A DNA stretch of 64,000 nt from the NCBI RefSeq assembly GCF_910592395.1, contig NC_088315.1, positions 19,076,219 through 19,140,218 of the forward strand, written 5' to 3'. This document shows, in pieces, positions 1 to 50,625 of the stretch. How positions within the stretch are numbered: position 1 is the first letter of the stretch; the number at the start of each line of letters is the position of its first letter. The notes under the pieces were generated by a model. That model was not told the DNA's origin and made no database searches. It was given only the letters and a program-made list of their open reading frames with translations. The stretch comes from Lineus longissimus. Taxonomy: Eukaryota > Nemertea > Pilidiophora > Heteronemertea > Lineidae. A program made the position numbers and the translations under genes.

Positions 1-419
1 ACACAAATGTACATGTATAATTTACATATCGCAAACGGACAACTTAAGCAAACAGACAGTTTGCTTTGATATTGTCGCCATTTTTTTATCGTCCTGTACA
101 CAGGCAACTGGAATTTCCCACGACACAAAGATTGCGATAAACACACCAGCAATCTATTTGAAGGTGTCAATGTCTCCCAATGACTATGTCATTTTGAAAG
201 ATTTTGAAAATTAATCGATTTGAAAAATTACCTCTATGTAGTAGTAAACTCTAGTTGCCTGTGGAACTTGTAAATATTTACGCGATTTCAATATGGCCAT
301 GGCTATTTCACAAAATATCTGTTTTGACAATCCAAGAACAATGGTTTGTTTTAACCCTATATGTTATACAGACTGATATTGTCAAAAGCTTGTCATATCT
401 AAAGCCCCAAGCAAACAAG

Positions 420-650
420 AGGCCCGTCATTGTTGCGACCTGCAAGAATTATCGCTGCGATGAGCGACAAAAGATTGCTGAAAGTCTGCAGATAAAACTG
501 GTCAACGCAGGCTATGACATTTATCACAGGTCGCAGCGATGATCGATTCTTGTCCCAGGAACCTGCAACGACCATCGCAGACAAGAGATTTTATCATTGC
601 AGGACACTGCAACAAAAAATCGCACGTTTGCAGGGCGCTTAAACTTGTAA
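420..650. repeat. Dispersed 'ACCTGCGA..CTGCAG' repeat, copy 1
   Basis: Phrases GCGACCTGCAAGAATTATCG, AAAAGATTGCTGAAAGTCTG, CAGGTCGCAGCGATGATCG and TTGTCCCAGGAACCTGC. The same vocabulary recurs at 1925-2175, 28795-28965, 30775-30915, 37925-38040 and 54236-54595. Confidence 0.65.
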
Positions 651-1427
651 TGCGGAGGAAAAAATTACCGGGGGAAACCTTTAATGATTGTCAGTCACCC
701 CTCCTCAATAATTTACGAAAAAATTTAATTGATCTGAAATGCATCTGATTGTCTTGCAGAATTTCTGACATCAAAATCATTTTCCAGAGAAAGATTCAGA
801 AAATTTCTACTACCAAAAACTGCCAACTTTTCGTGGAGAAATCCATTTTTGCAAATTTTCAAAATAACCTCAACTCGCAATAATAACATCACTCAATTAT
901 CTTGGATTTGAAAAAGAAATTTTGCCAAAAGAAAATTGGAGTTTTTTTGAATATTCGCGACTTGCAAAATTAAGGAGGAAAGAAAATTTGGCCATCTAAA
1001 GTATATCGTGGTCCATCGAGATTGCAGCTGGTCACAGAAGAAAGTTCAAGCCTGATTTGATATGAACGAAGGAAAATTTGACAAGTTGAACAGACTCGGT
1101 CTCAGAAACATCACATCATCATTGGGTCCTTCCGACCCGGCAACCGTATGGCTTAAGCAACTGACAGACTGTAGGCCGCGATGCACGGAATAGCCCACTG
1201 ACAACATTTACCCTATACACACATGTCCCCAATCACGTAGGTTAACCCTATTCTAGCAAGATGTAGCAAAGTGTTCGATAAAGCTCTTACATTTTCAACA
1301 GGAAACTGATTACTGAATACTGATTTTTAAGCAAGATTTTACCTGAAAAATGAACCAAGATGACGCACCGTCAGCTTAAAACAACACCTATTCACAGCAA
1401 GAAGACGTCATGACAAGACAACATATG

Positions 1428-1700
1428 CAGTGGAACCTCCCTTTGTGGACACCTCTCTATTAGGGACAACCTCTCTATTAGGGACAACCTCTCTATTAAG
1501 GACATCAGGTTCGGTCCCAAATTGGTCATTTCCATTCAATTCGACCTCTCTAATCAGGACACCTCTATATTAAGGACACCAGGTTCGGTCCCAAATTGGT
1601 TATTTCCATTCAATTTGACCTCTCCAATCAGGACACCTCTATATTAAGGACAGCACTTGTCAGTCCAGAGGGTGTCCTTAATAGAGAGGTTCTACTATAC
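1428..1700. mobile_element. CAGT(A/G)GAACC inverted-repeat MITE with internal duplication
   Basis: Begins CAGTGGAACCTCCC and ends GAGGTTCTACTATA. The inner block TCGGTCCCAAATTGGT..TTTCCATTCAATT is present twice, so this copy is longer than the others. The TIR starting CAGTAGAACC next to TA resembles pogo/Tigger-type non-autonomous elements. Confidence 0.85.
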
Positions 1701-1924
1701 ATGATTTCAATACCTTGTTTGGCAATGGTAATTGCATGCATACGGCCTAAAAAGTTACTTTTTGTGATGTCATCATTATCTGCACCTCTTTCTACAATGC
1801 ATGAAAAATAACAGTAACAACATCGCCAGTAAGATATAATTTACAAATTGCTGGATTTGTGGCAAGCCATTGGTGCTAACAGACGTTTAAAACAGAATAA
1901 TACTAATTCATAATTGCATCAACA

Positions 1925-2175
1925 AATTAAAGTGCCTCAAAGGAGCAATTTTTATTGCTGCAATTGGTGACGATTATCACTGACACTGTGCAACAAAAAG
2001 ATTGCTTGTCTGCAGGAAAAAACGATAATTGCTGTACTCGACGCCGATAAAAATTGCAGCAATTGCTGATTCTTGTCGCAGGCACTTGCTGTGACCTCAG
2101 TAAACAAGTGATTTTTTGTCACATGCGATCATGATCACATTGACGAAAATCACCTGTCTGCGGGGTACTCAAACT
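1925..2175. repeat. Dispersed 'ACCTGCGA..CTGCAG' repeat, copy 2
   Basis: AAAAAGATTGCTTGTCTGCAG, TTCTTGTCGCAGGCACTTGC and GACCTCAGTAAACAAG-type phrases as in the other copies. Confidence 0.65.
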
Positions 2176-3574
2176 TCCACTTGTAAGCCACTTACTTTGG
2201 ACTTCAATGACTTTTGGTTAGTTCAAAAAGCACAGAAATCGTCCCGGTAATCTGAAAATTGTGAACTTGGGTAATTCAAAGGGCGAACACAATTGCATAG
2301 TTCTGTTTTGTTCTTCACTCTGTGAATACTGCATGAATAAATACTAAGAAATAGCTGAAAATTGTACGTAAGTACTTAGAGACTGACAACATCATCTCAA
2401 ATGGTTGTACCCAATACCATTATCTAAGCAATACATTTGTATGTAATTATATTCATCACGTCCTACAGCCTGTCAGTTCACTTCTTAAACTTTAAATCAA
2501 ATGTTAGTTCCATAAATCTTACGATTTCCCACGAGACAATTTGCATCACACATTTTCCTGGTACACAGAATACTAAGACAAGGGGAGGTCACTTCATATA
2601 ATAAATGCTATAAAATATCTACCGTCTCCCGCTAGTCCGGGTCATCTTTAAAACATCTGAAATCCCGAGTTCAGGGACATTCATCTATGCACACAATCTC
2701 ACCGAATATTCAAGGCAATGTTGAATACTGTGCAGACACAGTTTAGCCGGTTGAAGGGCACCTCTACAAGGGCCTAAACGTGTAATTGGCCTACGTGGAA
2801 CAGAAGGTCCAATCCAGCTTAATAGAAAAATATTGTAAATGTAATTGAGTAAATGTTAATGTTTTGCAGCGTTTTATTTTCACGGATTTGCCAATCGCGA
2901 AATTAAACGCACGCGAAAATTTCTCGGTTCACAGTAATCCATATTTATCAATATTATCAGAATTTGGTGAGACTATGAGCATGAACGACGCCCGGAAGTT
3001 AAAAACGAAGGACATTTCTCCATGGACCATAACACTAACAACTGAAACATTCAAAACATTCCAGCATCTTGGGCAAGAGTGATGCAGCGTACTACTCACG
3101 GCTAAAAAACGTCGCCACCAGTAACGAAAAATAATTTACAAAATTATACCAAGTCTATTGGCGCAAGTCCAACTGAACACAATACTTTCTAATTTCCGTT
3201 TTGTAACCTGAGGTTTATGAATGATGTGCCGAAATTCAAAGGCCTTGTCAACTCTGTATAGATTCTTGTGTAGCATGGGGAAAATTACCTGAAAAGTTCG
3301 ACTTGACAATTATTGATCAAATTAAACCTTGCTGGAGTGCCATACCGATAGATCTCCTGTCCACTGCTTAGAATTTTTGTCTACTGAGGCTTTTCGCATA
3401 AACAACCTGTGATAATTTGTCCTTTACAAAATCTGTCTGAATACTGAATAAATATAGGACAGGAAAGAATTTTTTTAAAGTTATAATTTGGGTTTTTAGA
3501 CTGATATCAACTGTGGTACTCAACGCTTAACCCCGTTCTACCATGAAAACTATCAGTAGAACTCAGATGTGCTG

Positions 3575-3745
3575 CTCAATCGGCCCTACTACCCGAGCAT
3601 TTCTGACCGGTACCCATTTATACACCTGGGTGAAGAGAGGCGAGTGGACAAAGAGACCTGCCTAGAGTGTCATGCAACAATGGGGATCGTACCAGGGACT
3701 CCTTGACCGCTAGCGACCAAAGCCACTACACCACCAGGGCTCCTG
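3575..3745 (-). mobile_element. tRNA-derived SINE, family 1
   Basis: Read on the minus strand: GGTGTAGTGGCTTTGG (A-box-like), then CCTGGTACGATCCCC (B-box-like) and a conserved body with GGCAGGTCTC and GGTACCGG. Same family as 27410-27560 and 57830-57995. Confidence 0.75.
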
Positions 3746-4025
3746 AATCTGCTACAGAGTGTGACAAGGTCTTCGAGTGATTGTTCCGAGCAAAGGTTTG
3801 ATCACATGATCTACATCTAAAACCCTATGATAAGATTAATCTACTTACATTGTAGTACCCTATTTGAAAACACTAGTCTATTTCAGGTCCACTTTGCATT
3901 CAGAAATGTGTGAATAGATCTAATATAGCCTATGACAATATCATTTTAATCAATCGTAACAAAATCTAGCGCAATTCTGCCACACAATATTCAGCATAAC
4001 ATTCCTGACACTTAGTCTAGAGGTT

Positions 4026-4031
4026 TTTATT
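4026..4031 (-). promoter_or_regulatory. Candidate polyadenylation signal AATAAA for LRP5/6
   Basis: TTTATT on the plus strand is AATAAA on the minus strand, about 1.84 kb beyond the stop. I saw no AATAAA or ATTAAA between it and the stop, so the 3' UTR would include the whole 50-bp array. Position and motif only; no transcript evidence. Confidence 0.4.
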
Positions 4032-4816
4032 TACATTTGGTCCCCAGGAGGAGCCACCCGAAGGACAACAAAAGACCACAAGCAACATCGAAACAGAATA
4101 CTGAAACCCAATGTTATACATTAAAGCTGTGCTCTGATGCGTCAAATAATCATTCTTCCCAATTTCGGTACCCTTCCGAAACTTTACGACTTAACACTGC
4201 AATCTCGAGCCGAAATCACAGAGGCTGTTTATACACATTTGAACCAGTTTCTAATCGAGTTGATCTCCATTTGCAACTGCCTCAGTCAGTTGCAGGAAAT
4301 CTTAAAACAAAAAGATAGCTTGCAATGGGTTTTTCCAACGACAGTTGCAAATCGACATCAACGTCACACAGTAGGAATACAGAGTGTGCAAATACCGTGA
4401 TATGAAAACTAGTGATGTGTGGTGTACCCTGTAGCTATAATAGTTGACCTTGAAAAGCGACACACCAATCATGCAACAACATTTTCTATGACCCCTACTG
4501 TACAGGATTACAAAAACCGATAACCCTAAAATTGCTATCAGTACGTGAAGACTAGCACAAATGTACATTTCAAGAAACCTACAGTCTTGAAGTCATTTTG
4601 ATTGTTTTGACAAATAGTTTGGCTCCTTTTTTCTGATCCCCCCCTTACAGCATACTTACAGCACATACAAAAAACTAGTTTTTACTATCGGACAGAGAGT
4701 GTTAGAAGATGTCCAAAAGTTTGCTAACTTTTCTGCACGTCAAGCCAAAAGACCGTTCTAAATTGTATACAGCACAACACAACATCTTCAAATGTGCAAG
4801 AGGTCTTTATAAACTT

Positions 4817-5866
4817 CACTATTCATAGTTTAGCAATCCACCATTCCCATTGGTGACGGCAAACATCACTATTCATGGTTTAGCAATCCACCATGCCCAT
4901 TGGTGACGGCAAACATCACTATTCATGGTTTAGCAATCCACCATGCCCATTGGTGACGGCAAACATCACTATTCATGGTTTAGCAATCCACCATGCCCAT
5001 TGGTGACGGCAAACATTACTATTCATAGTTTAGCAATCCACCATGCCCATTGGTGATGGCAAACATCACTATTCATGGTTTAGCAATCCACCATGCCCAT
5101 TGGTGACGGCAGACATCACTATTCATGGTTTAGCAATCCACCATGCCCATTGGTGACGGCAGACATCACTATTCATGGTTTAGCAATCCACCATGCCCAT
5201 TGGTGACGGCAGACATCACTATTCATGGTTTAGCAATCCACCATGCCCATTGGTGACGGCAAACATCACTATTCATGGTTTAGCAATCCACCATGCCCAT
5301 TGGTGATGGCCAACATCACTATTCATGGTTTAGCAATCCACCATGCCCATTGGTGACGGCAAACATCACTATTCATGGTTTAGCAATCCACCATGCCCAT
5401 TGGTGACGGCAAACATTACTATTCATGGTTTAGCAATCCACCATGCCCAATGGTGACGGCAAACATCACTATTCATGGTTAAGCAATCCACCATGCCCAT
5501 TGGTGACGGCAGACATCACTATTCATGGTTAAGCAATCCACCATGCCCATTGGTGACGGCAAACATCACTATTCATGGTTTAGCAATCCACCATGCCCAT
5601 TGGTGACGGCAAACATTACTCTTCATGGTTAAGCAATCCACCATGCCCATTGGTGACGGCAAACATCACTATTCATGGTTCAGCAATCCACCATGCCCAT
5701 TGGTGACGGAAAACATTACTATTCATGGTTTAGCAATCCACCATGCCCATTGGTGACGGCAAACATCACTATTCATGGTTTAGCAATCCACCATGCCCAT
5801 TGGTGACGGCAAACATTACTATTCATGGTTTAGCAATCCACCATGCCCATTGGTGACGGCAGACAT
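4817..5866 (-). repeat. 50-bp minisatellite, 21 copies, directly after the LRP5/6 stop codon
   Basis: Twenty-one units of exactly 50 bp with no length variation; differences are scattered single bases. On the minus strand each unit reads, in the frame of the gene, CCG TCA CCA ATG GGC ATG then GTG GAT TGC TAA, that is P-S-P-M-G-M-V-D-C-stop. The gene's own end (5871-5900) is P-S-P-V-G-T-S-D-C-stop. The two agree at 22 of 30 bases, and the shared AGACAT to the left of the gene copy extends the match, with a 9-bp gap. The array is therefore probably an amplified derivative of the coding end, lying in the 3' UTR. One unit (near 5681) has TGA instead of TAA. Confidence 0.95.
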
Positions 5867-5870
5867 TCGT

Positions 5871-44711
<38,841 letters not shown>

Positions 44712-45392
44712 CCTGACGGTTTGCCAGGAAATTCTGATGGCAATACCCTGCCCTGCCATGCATCAGTCAACTGCCAAATCATTGGGAATAGCCATGAAAT
44801 CTCGAAATCAAATTGATAATTTTCTCCACGAAGTTTCTTCAACTCCACTTTGACCTGATATTACTCCGCGCACTGAAAGTGAACCAATCACCGACCGCAT
44901 CACCCTATTCTCAGTGTTGTGAAAGTAGATCTCGGATTCGTTCATTCGTTACGTTTACTCATCATGGCATCATTGATGCAATGTATTGGGGACATAATTA
45001 CATAACTTAGCATAAATCTCCATTCATAGTTTATCATGCGTGGGTAGAAGCCACGTTTCGTAACTTTTTCCAGTTTTATTTAATTGAGAATGATTGACAG
45101 GTGACTGACGGGATCACAGCTGGGTACATTTCAGTGATTTAGGCCAGAATTGGCAGAATAACCAGAGACCAATAATAAACAGAGTTATTTCTTTCATTTC
45201 ATATAACTGTGTGATCACAACTTATAAAATAATCACCCAATACCCATAATGAGTTGCGTTAGAATGGATAATCCCTTACAAAAATGATCAGGGATGTTTC
45301 TTTTATAATTTTTTCCCCTCAATATTGTATAAACATGTCTTTGTAGTTGCTCCTCATGGAGGTTTTATCAATAAATCATCAAATCATTATTA

Positions 45393-47165
45393 ACCATGGA
45401 CATTCACCATAGTGAATTCGTGGTGAAATCGGAGTGTGAATATCTCACCGTTCCAATTCACCATGGTGAGGTGCTGGCACTTACCATGGTGAAACTGAGA
45501 CACATTTGTCCAAAGGGAAGAGACGGCCAGGTTGTGTATGTCGGAAGAGACTAGAGAAGCAGGTCCAGGACAGATTGCCGCGAAAATTTATAAATAGTTC
45601 GGGAAACTTATAACATCCTCTTGCAGCATCCTCTTGCAAAACAGGGCCTACTCCTTACGCATCTTTCTGATTGAGGGAGTAAACATATCGAGGCCACATA
45701 TCGAGTGATCGATGGCCGGATTTGTCAGGATGTCAAGCCAGCTTCCCAAACTATTTATAAATTTTCGCGGCAATCTGTCCTGGACCTGCTTCTCTAGCCT
45801 CTTCCGTGTATGTCTTGCAAGTATAGTGAGATGATAGCTCAGACCAAGGCGAACAGGCGCCTTGGTGCCTGCGGTATAAAAGAGACGGCCTGGTTGTACC
45901 TGTCTTCACAAGTAGTGAGATGATGGCGCCCCTTATACGAAAAAGATCTCAGATTCAATTCATTTCACCATGGCTAATCCAGCGTTCACCATGGTGAACG
46001 TAGATTTTACCAAGCTCACCATGGTGAAATATTTACCGTCCGAATGCATCATGATGAAGTGCTGTCAGTTGACCATGGTGAAATTGAGACACTTTTTTCT
46101 AAGGAATTAACTCCACTGATAAAACAGTTGTCAAATTTTCGAATCTTCATTGTCGTCACTGTCATTTGCTGCCACCTGAGCTAAGAAAATGGAACTAGAC
46201 TTTGAATAAAATCAAAAATTCACGCCCGTTTTTAGGGCGTGGGACGATTTACAGGTGGAACCCCTGAACCAGCTCCCACAGATCCGTCATCCATCAAGTC
46301 AAAGCAAGCATGAACCTGGTTTAATCTGCGGTTTATCTTACGAACATACAACCTAACAAGACTCTCATATACTGTGCAATTCTACCAGCATTGCTCCCAT
46401 TGGTACGTCGACTATTCGTTCAATGTAGTATTGATGGTCCACGCAAGGAGAGCTGGGGAGGAAAGACTACTTTCGTTTAAATTGATCAGAACCTCACTAG
46501 GCTCCTGAAGACAGGTGTAACCAGGCTGTCTCTTCAATCGCAGACATCACGACCTCCTGCCTTGGCCAGGGCTAATATCTCACTTTGCTCATTAAGGCAG
46601 GAACAACCTGGCTGTCTCTTCAATCGCAAACATTATACCTCCCCTACGAAAATTGTGGATTAACCAGGTGAAAATGAGACACATTAGTCCTATGGGTGGA
46701 GACAAGGTCCACCCTGTAGAAACATGTTGCACTACATTGGGAGAGTACACATCCAGATCAGACAGAGTACGCCTGGTAAACGGATAGGCACATCCTGCAA
46801 AGACTTGTTACTCTCTGTAGCAACATGGCGTGCAATGAAGGGGAGGACACATCCAGAAGAGACATGGTGCATTATGTAGAACCTGACACACCCTGCAGAT
46901 CAGAGCAATGGCATATCTTTTGGGACAAAACGCACTAGGAGGCGAAAAGGAACATCCATCAGAGGAAAGGCCTACATGCCAGTCTACTGCCTCATTGGCA
47001 AAAGTCATTTCTGAAGAACATGGTTCTCCTCAGCAGATAAATAACATAGAGCCAATGGGTCTCACACATGGTTAATTCACAATTCACCATTCACCTTGGT
47101 GAGCATAGCAAACCCTGACTTCACCATGGTGAATGCAGATTCAGCATGGTGAATCCTTGATCATT
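45393..47165. repeat. Clusters of a CCATGG-centred palindrome (TTCACCATGGTGAA)
   Basis: Three clusters (about 45393-45500, 45960-46090 and 47080-47160) with exact or near copies of TTCACCATGGTGAA, including a perfect 16-bp palindrome GTTCACCATGGTGAAC at 45984-45999. The first two clusters are followed by GAAACTGAGACACA-like sequence, also found at 46672, so this is a repeated block. Confidence 0.75.
45535..45812. repeat. Foldback with about 73-bp arms
   Basis: Left arm about 45535-45607, right arm about 45741-45812: CTAGAGAAGCAGGTCCAGG, CAGATTGCCGCGAAAATTT and ATAAATAGTT, repeated inverted with few mismatches. Confidence 0.88.
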
Positions 47166-47228
47166 TTCGTAAGGGGAGGTCATAATGTTTTTGATCGATG
47201 AAGAGACAGCCAGGTTGTACCTGTCTGG

Positions 47229-47865
47229 CCTCGATCGGTAGTACTCGAACGCCCGGAGTCTGTATGTGCTGCAGTTTGAAAAGTTTGGGTGTGGGGTATG
47301 ATAATGATAATAGGCTTAATGAAAATTTTGACATCTGTACATGGATGATTAGATAACAGGATAAGGAAGAAGGAAAAAAAGAGAAAACTGCGACAGATTC
47401 ACCGGGAGTCGAACCCGTGACCTGCCGATCCACAGACAAACACTCTTAGCGCTGAGCCGTCAAGGTTTTCACGCTGAACTGGAGATTTTATTCGCCACTT
47501 ATATGCGGTATTCAAACGAGCGCGCCGCAATTGTGACAAGGTCGCGCAGGTGGCAAGGTGATTGACCGAACTAGTTCCAAGTAATTGTATATTTCGATAG
47601 TTGTACAGATTTTTCTCAACATATCGTGTTCATATACCTCTGTGATATAAAAGATTATCTTTGCCGTTGATTTAACGTTTGAATGGCCTTTTAAAAAAGG
47701 TTTTTAAAAATCGAGGTCAGCAGGGTCAGAGTCAATCAAGAAGTTGTTTGAAAGACTCAGGCAGGGTCAAAAGAAATAGTTGTTGGCGCCGAAGATGTCA
47801 GCAATATCGCGTATTTCCGCCCCACCCGTGAGATTTGCTCTAGTCACATCATAAGCACATTGAAC
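47229..47865. repeat. 637-bp direct duplication, copy 1
   Basis: Begins CCTCGATCGGTAGTACTCG and ends CATAAGCACATTGAA. The second copy is at 48176-48812, 947 bp away, differing at only a few percent of positions by eye. Each copy has a tRNA-like SINE head on the minus strand (here about 47394-47465: GGCTCAGCGCTAAGAG and CACGGGTTCGACTCCCGG). Confidence 0.9.
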
Positions 47866-48175
47866 TGCTAGTGAACCGTGCTGAATATGTACCGGCTACC
47901 GCTCTCTCCATCATCACCGACGATATGTGCCGGTGCCGGTCGTGCGAGGTCGTTTCAATGAAAAAGGCGCACGCCACTGCCGTACCGGTACCTGAGAAAA
48001 CTTGCCGTTTTAGGCAGATTTGCGACGATTGAAACAGTACATCTACCTCATAGTTCATTGTACATGTATTCTCATATGACAAACCCAGTGGACACATTGG
48101 AAAAGTCACGGTCCGACACTAATACTTTTTTGCCCCAATGCATCCTCGAAAACATCAGCCGCCGATTCGAACCGT

Positions 48176-48812
48176 CCTCGATCGGTAGTACTCGAACGCC
48201 CGGAGTCTGTATGTGCTGCAGTTTGAAAAGTTTGGGTGTGGGGTATGGTAATGATAATAGGCTTAATGAAAATGTTGACATCTGTACATGGATGATTAGA
48301 TAACAGGATAAGGAAGAAGGAAAAAAGAGAAAACTGCGACAGAGTCACCGGGAGTCGAATCCGTGACCTGCCGATCCATAGTCAAACACTCTTAGCGCTG
48401 AGCCGTCAAGGCTTTCACGCTGAACTGGAGATTTTATTCGCCACTTAGATGCGGTATACAAACGAGCGCGCCGCAATTGTGACAAGGTCGCGCAGGTGGC
48501 AAGGTGATTGACCGAACTAGTTCCAAGTGATCGTATATTTCGATAGTTGTACAGATTTTTCTCAACATATCGTGTTCATATACCTCTGTGATATAAAAGA
48601 TTATCTTTGCCGTTGATTTAACGTTTGAATGGCCTTTTAAAAACAGTTTTAAAAAATCGAGGTCAGCACGGTCAGAGTCAATCAAGACGTTGTTTTGAAA
48701 GACTCAGGCAGGGTCAAAAGAAATAGTTGTTGGCGCCGAAGATGTAGTCAATAAGGCGTATTTCCGCCCCACCCGTGAGATTTGCTCTCGTCACGTCATA
48801 AGCACATTGAAT
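48176..48812. repeat. 637-bp direct duplication, copy 2
   Basis: Same content as 47229-47865, ending exactly where the 85-bp minisatellite begins. tRNA-like head at about 48341-48412 on the minus strand, with one change in the B box (GGATTCGACTCC). Confidence 0.9.
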
Positions 48813-50625
48813 AGCCTGGTTGTACCTGCCGTCATGAGCATAGCTGGTGAGGTATCAGCCCAGTCCCTGCGATTGAAGAGACAGCCTGGTTGTACCTGTC
48901 TTCAGGAGCATAGCTAGTGAGGTATCAGCCCAGTCCCTGCGATTGAAGAGAAAGCCTGGTTGTACCTGTCTTCATGAGCATAGCTAGTGAGATATCAGCC
49001 CCGTCGAAGGCAGGAGGTCGTGATGTTTGCGATTGAAGAGACAGCCTGGTTGTACCTGCCTTCATGAGCATAGCTAGTGAGGTATCAGCTCAGTCCAAGG
49101 CAGGAGGTCATGATGTTTGCGATTGAAGAGACGGCCAGGTTGTTCCTGTCTTCAGGAGCCAAGTGAGGTATCAGCTCAGTCCAAGGCAGGAGGTCGTGAT
49201 GTTTGCGATTGAAGAGACGGCCAGGTTGTTCCTGCCTTCAGGAGCCAAGTGAGGTATCAGCTCAGTCCAAGGCAGGAGGTCGTGATGTTTGATTTGAAGA
49301 GACGGCCAGGTTGTTCCTGTCTTCAGGAGCAAAGTGAGGTATCAGCTCAGTCCAAGGCAGGAGGTCGTGATGTTTGATTTGAAGAGACGGCCAGGTTGTT
49401 CCTGTCTTCAGGAGCAAAGTGAGGTATCAGCTCAGTCCAAGGCAGGAGGTCGTGATGTTTGATTTGAAGAGACGGCCAGGTTGTTCCTGTCTTCAGGAGC
49501 AAAGTGAGGTATCAGCTCAGTCCAAGGCAGGAGGTCGTGATGTTTGATTTGAAGAGACGGCCAGGTTGTTCCTGTCTTCAGGAGCAAAGTGAGGTATCAG
49601 CTCAGTCCAAGGCAGGAGGTCGTGATGTTTGATTTGAAGAGACGGCCAGGTTGTACCTGTCTTCAGGAGCAAAGTGAGGTATCAGCTCAGTCCAAGGCAG
49701 GAGGTCGTGATGTTTGCGATTGAAGAGACGGCCAGGTTGTTCCTGTCTTCAGGAGCCAAGTGAGGTATCAGCTCAGTCCAAGGCAGGAGGTCGTGATGTT
49801 TGATTTGAAGAGACGGCCAGGTTGTTCCTGTCTTCAGGAGCAAAGTGAGGTATCAGCTCAGTCCAAGGCAGGAGGTCGTGATGTTTGATTTGAAGAGACG
49901 GCCAGGTTGTTCCTGTCTTCAGGAGCAAAGTGAGGTATCAGCTCAGTCCAAGGCAGGAGGTCGTGATGTTTGATTTGAAGAGACGGCCAGGTTGTTCCTG
50001 TCTTCAGGAGCCAAGTGAGGTATCAGCTCAGTCCAAGGCAGGAGGTCGTGATGTTTGATTTGAAGAGACGGCCAGGTTGTCCCTGTCTTCAGGAGCAAAG
50101 TGAGGTATCAGCTCAGTCCAAGGCAGGAGGTCGTGATGTTTGCGATTGAAGAGACGGCCAGGTTGTTCCTGTCTTCAGGAGCAAAGTGAGGTATCAGCTC
50201 AGTCCAAGGCAGGAGGTCGTGATGTTTGATTTGAAGAGACGGCCAGGTTGTTCCTGTCTTCAACCTGTCTTCAGGAGCCAAGTGAGGTATCAGCTCAGTC
50301 CAAGGCAGGAGGTCGTGATGTTTGATTTGAAGAGACGGCCAGGTTGTTCCTGTCTTCAGGAGCAAAGTGAGGTATCAGCTCAGTCCAAGGCAGGAGGTCG
50401 TGATGTTTGCGATTGAAGAGACGGCCAGGTTGTTCCTGTCTTCAGGAGCAAAGTGAGGTATCAGCTCAGTCCAAGGCAGGAGGTCGTGATGTTTGATTTG
50501 AAGAGACGGACAGGTTGTTCCTGTCTTCAGGAGCAAAGTGAGGTATCAGCTCAGTCCAAGGCAGGAGGTCGTGATGTTTGCGATTGAAGAGAAGGCCAGG
50601 TTGTATGTACCAGGAGCATATTGAG
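48812..50625. repeat. About 85-bp minisatellite, roughly 21 copies
   Basis: Unit phrases: GAAGAGACGGCCAGGTTG, CCTGTCTTCAGGAGC, GAGGTATCAGCTCAGTCC and AGGCAGGAGGTCGTGATG. The period is 85 bp in the centre (for example 49381, 49466, 49551), shorter and more variable at the left edge. Two further units lie inverted at about 46493-46645. ORFs inside it are periodicity artefacts. Confidence 0.93.

Larger units (their letters stand above)
1..4025. other. Region downstream of LRP5/6, no gene seen
   Basis: AT-rich. Holds two dispersed repeats (420-650, 1925-2175), one MITE (1428-1700) and one SINE (3575-3745). Frames up to 95 codons do not look like proteins and have no splice-linked partners that I could find. 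Confidence 0.7.

Noticed and set aside
4117-4400. Plus-strand ORFs of 87-93 codons in the LRP5/6 3' region
   Set aside because: No similarity, no splice signals, and antisense to the probable 3' UTR.
4817-5866. Regular 50-bp repeats considered as a CRISPR-like array
   Set aside because: Units are contiguous and uniform with no variable spacers, and the genome is animal.
44757-44759. Alternative upstream start codon for LRP5/6
   Set aside because: In frame, but with T at -3 and it would place 16 residues ahead of a good signal peptide; kept only as a less likely option.
50108-50416. ORFs inside the 85-bp array
   Set aside because: Periodic translation of a minisatellite; no start context or conserved domain.
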